From OLB11 sp044234005 (GTDB taxonomy: Bacteria; Bacteroidota; Bacteroidia; Chitinophagales; Chitinophagaceae), in NCBI GenBank assembly GCA_044234005.1, contig JBIIJE010000047.1, positions 1 through 18,448 of the forward strand: a stretch of 18,448 bases of DNA. The letters are read 5' to 3'. The position numbers were made by a program, and so were the translations under genes. Shown piece after piece: positions 16,842-18,448 of this stretch. Within the stretch, counting starts at the first letter, position 1; the number at the start of each line of letters is the position of its first letter. A model generated the notes under the pieces. That model saw only the letters and a list, made by a program, of their open reading frames with translations. It was not told the origin of the DNA and ran no database searches.

Positions 16842-17411
16842 ATGTTTATAGAACCAAATATTAGAAATACTAAAAAAGGATGGATAGAAGTTGTATGCGG
16901 TTCTATGTTTAGCGGCAAAACAGAAGAGCTCATTCGCAGGTTAAAAAGAGCCCAAATCGCCAATTTGCGGGTCGAAATATTTAAACCCACTGTAGATACC
17001 CGTTATGACGAAAAAGATGTGGTGTCGCACAACGACAATCGCATTGCAAGTACAGCCGTCGAAAACTCTCAACAAATTTTGCTGTTTGCACAAGAAGCCG
17101 ACGTGATTGGGATTGATGAAGCTCAATTTTTCGATTCCGAAATGCCTAAGGTAGCCGAAATACTTGCAACTCGAGGCATACGCGTAATTGTGGCTGGTTT
17201 GGATATGGACTTTTTAGGTCGCCCTTTTGGACCTATGCCTGCTGTCTTAGCAATGGCAGATTATATCACCAAGTTGCATGCTATTTGTATGGTTTGTGGC
17301 GATATTGCACATCATAGTTACAGAAAAACGGTTTCAGATGCAACGGTTGTGTTGGGTGAAAAAGATGTGTATGAAGCAAGATGCAGAACTTGTTTTCATG
17401 ATAAAGTATAA
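16842..17411 (+). CDS. tdk: Thymidine kinase (type II, zinc-binding)
   Basis: A 189-residue cytosolic enzyme that phosphorylates thymidine with ATP in pyrimidine salvage. Walker A GSMFSGKTEEL at 20-30; KPTVDTRY; SHNDNRIAS; catalytic base Glu93 in GIDEAQFF; the DMDFLGRPFGPMP loop at 121-133; and four zinc-ligand cysteines at 149, 152, 181 and 184 (CMVCGD, CRTCF). Length is typical for the family. The ATG at 16842 gives a short polar extension (MFIEPNIRNTKKGWIEVVCG) usual in Bacteroidota homologues. Stands alone, divergent from the S46 peptidase and convergent with the desaturase-family gene. Confidence 0.97.
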   Translation: MFIEPNIRNTKKGWIEVVCGSMFSGKTEELIRRLKRAQIANLRVEIFKPTVDTRYDEKDVVSHNDNRIASTAVENSQQILLFAQEADVIGIDEAQFFDSEMPKVAEILATRGIRVIVAGLDMDFLGRPFGPMPAVLAMADYITKLHAICMVCGDIAHHSYRKTVSDATVVLGEKDVYEARCRTCFHDKV

Positions 17412-17491
17412 GCCTAATTGGGCGGATTAACGCGCTTTTGCTACAATTTTTTCACGCTAAGCTTATTGGCCTCAAAGGTGAAAAGGATTTT

Positions 17492-17504
17492 CGCGACAAT
17501 CGCG
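17492..17504. repeat. Small GC-rich inverted repeat in the convergent gap
   Basis: CGCGA, a 3-base loop, then TCGCG, followed directly by GCCGC, in an otherwise AT-rich 112-bp gap between tdk and the desaturase-family gene. It could help end transcription from either side, but the stem is only 5 bp and no T-tract follows on either strand. Confidence 0.25.
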
Positions 17505-17516
17505 GCCGCAAATCTC

Positions 17517-17537
17517 CAAATTTTCAAATTTTCAAAT
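17517..17537. repeat. CAAATTTT tandem repeat at the end of the desaturase-family gene
   Basis: Two full CAAATTTT units plus CAAAT. It overlaps the stop codon of the minus-strand gene and encodes its last residues (LKI). AT-rich repeats of this type are common between genes in Bacteroidota genomes and add low-complexity tails to proteins. Confidence 0.45.
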
Positions 17538-18432
17538 CATTCAATTTCCTCATTTCCTTTGCTGTTAGTGTCTTCCCATTATGACTCCATCCTGGTGGAT
17601 TGAATAAGTACTTTAAACGTTCTCTCATTGAAATGCCTTGTTGAAAAAAATCTTGTTTAAGTTGAATCCATTCATGAAAAATAATTTTAATTGGATGATA
17701 AGGTTCTTCAGGATTTTTAGTGAGTCCATACACTACTTTTTCAGTTTCAAGCTCTTCTTGAAATGTGCCGAATAATTTATCCCAAATAATAAGCACCATG
17801 CCCATATTTTTATCAAGATAAATAACATTGCTTGCATGATGCACTCGATGATGAGAAGGACTCACAAAAAAGCTTTCGAACCAACTTGGCATGGATTGAA
17901 TGTATCTTGTATGAACTACGATACCATATATCTGGCAAATAGCATCCATCAGCAGTATATCGAGAGGTTTAAATCCAAGAATAACGAGAGGTATAAAAAA
18001 CCAGAATGAAATAAAGGGGCGGAATACGGATGAGCGAAAACCTGTAGTCAAATTAAATTCTTCGGATGAATGATGCGTTACATGCACTGCCCAAAGCAAT
18101 CTGCAATAATGTTCGGCTCGATGCTCGAGATAAAAACAAAAATCCAAACCAAAAAATAAGCATATCCAATAGATGAAATTGGGTAATTGGCTTGCTAAAT
18201 CAAATCTAGCAAACCAAGCCATGATAAGAAGCACGGCGAATTTGACAAACATGCCAATAGAAGCATTCACGATATTGAGCCACATATTCATGGCAGAATC
18301 TTTTAAAGCATAATACTTTCTATGCTGATAAGTAGACAACAGCACCTCCAATGTAATGAGTACAACATATATAGGAGTAGAGATTGCTATAAGCCAATAA
18401 TCCGTAAAATATGCGGATAGATTAGACCACAT
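17524..18432 (-). CDS. Sterol desaturase / fatty acid hydroxylase family membrane protein
   Basis: A 302-residue integral membrane di-iron oxygenase of the fatty-acid-hydroxylase superfamily. The histidine clusters are complete: H-x3-H at 104-108 (EHRAEH), H-x2-HH at 117-121 (HVTHHSS), His174 and H-x2-HH at 195-199 (HRVHHAS). Hydrophobic segments lie around 13-33, 57-75, 86-102 and 140-170, putting the clusters on the cytoplasmic side. The DKNMGMVLIIWDKLFGTFQEE motif after the last cluster is characteristic of bacterial members. The family hydroxylates or desaturates lipids, sterols or carotenoids; the substrate cannot be told here. The ATG at 18430-18432 is close to the right edge, with only 16 bases of upstream sequence visible, so a longer N-terminus is not excluded. 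The C-terminal LNDLKI tail is created by the AT repeat. Confidence 0.92.
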   Translation of the reverse strand: MWSNLSAYFTDYWLIAISTPIYVVLITLEVLLSTYQHRKYYALKDSAMNMWLNIVNASIGMFVKFAVLLIMAWFARFDLASQLPNFIYWICLFFGLDFCFYLEHRAEHYCRLLWAVHVTHHSSEEFNLTTGFRSSVFRPFISFWFFIPLVILGFKPLDILLMDAICQIYGIVVHTRYIQSMPSWFESFFVSPSHHRVHHASNVIYLDKNMGMVLIIWDKLFGTFQEELETEKVVYGLTKNPEEPYHPIKIIFHEWIQLKQDFFQQGISMRERLKYLFNPPGWSHNGKTLTAKEMRKLNDLKI

Positions 18433-18448
18433 TATACGGTCAATAACT

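Overview
The window is AT-rich chromosomal DNA from a member of the Bacteroidota. The evidence is a gliding-motility lipoprotein (GldD), a GldA-like ABC ATPase, two intact proteins and one decayed protein with type IX secretion system (T9SS) sorting tails, an S46 dipeptidyl-peptidase, a DUF3109 protein, and perfect matches to the Bacteroidota -7 promoter element (TAnnTTTG) just upstream of several genes, with no obvious Shine-Dalgarno sequences. Genus or family cannot be fixed from this window alone. A Chitinophagia- or Sphingobacteriia-type lineage is plausible.

Layout. 1-1656 (-) is dxs, cut by the left edge. Divergent from it, 1900-3358 (+) holds an EI24/CysZ-like membrane protein whose 3' end overlaps a short RsmI-like tetrapyrrole-fold methyltransferase. 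After a 370-bp gap with no clear gene, 3729-7765 (+) is a tight three-gene unit: a large secreted BNR-repeat protein with a T9SS tail, gldD, and a DUF3109 protein joined to gldD by an ATGA overlap. 7766-8302 has no intact gene but carries the eroded remains of a two-gene cassette ending in the N-terminus of an MNT-type nucleotidyltransferase. 8303-9547 (+) is a second T9SS cargo, convergent with prfC (9601-11190, -). 11301-13828 (-) is a badly decayed vanadium-haloperoxidase/PAP2 gene that still shows its catalytic signature and a T9SS tail. Upstream of it on the same strand lie a short GldA-like ATPase (13853-14578) and an S46 peptidase with the Arg typical of Asp/Glu-specific DPP11 (14632-16788). 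Divergent from the peptidase is tdk (16842-17411, +). The window closes with a sterol-desaturase-family membrane hydroxylase (17524-18432, -).

How the genes work together. Housekeeping genes (dxs for isoprenoid precursors, prfC for translation termination, tdk for thymidine salvage, an rRNA-methyltransferase-like gene) are interleaved with cell-surface functions. GldD and the GldA-like ATPase belong to the gliding/T9SS apparatus, and the BNR protein and the 414-residue protein are likely substrates of that system. The S46 peptidase would process peptides in the periplasm. The two relic loci (haloperoxidase and nucleotidyltransferase cassette) mark places where accessory genes were lost. I found no intact mobile element, CRISPR array, tRNA or rRNA. 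I did not find a convincing new system; the most informative oddities are the two relics, the position of gldD, and the shortened GldA-like protein.
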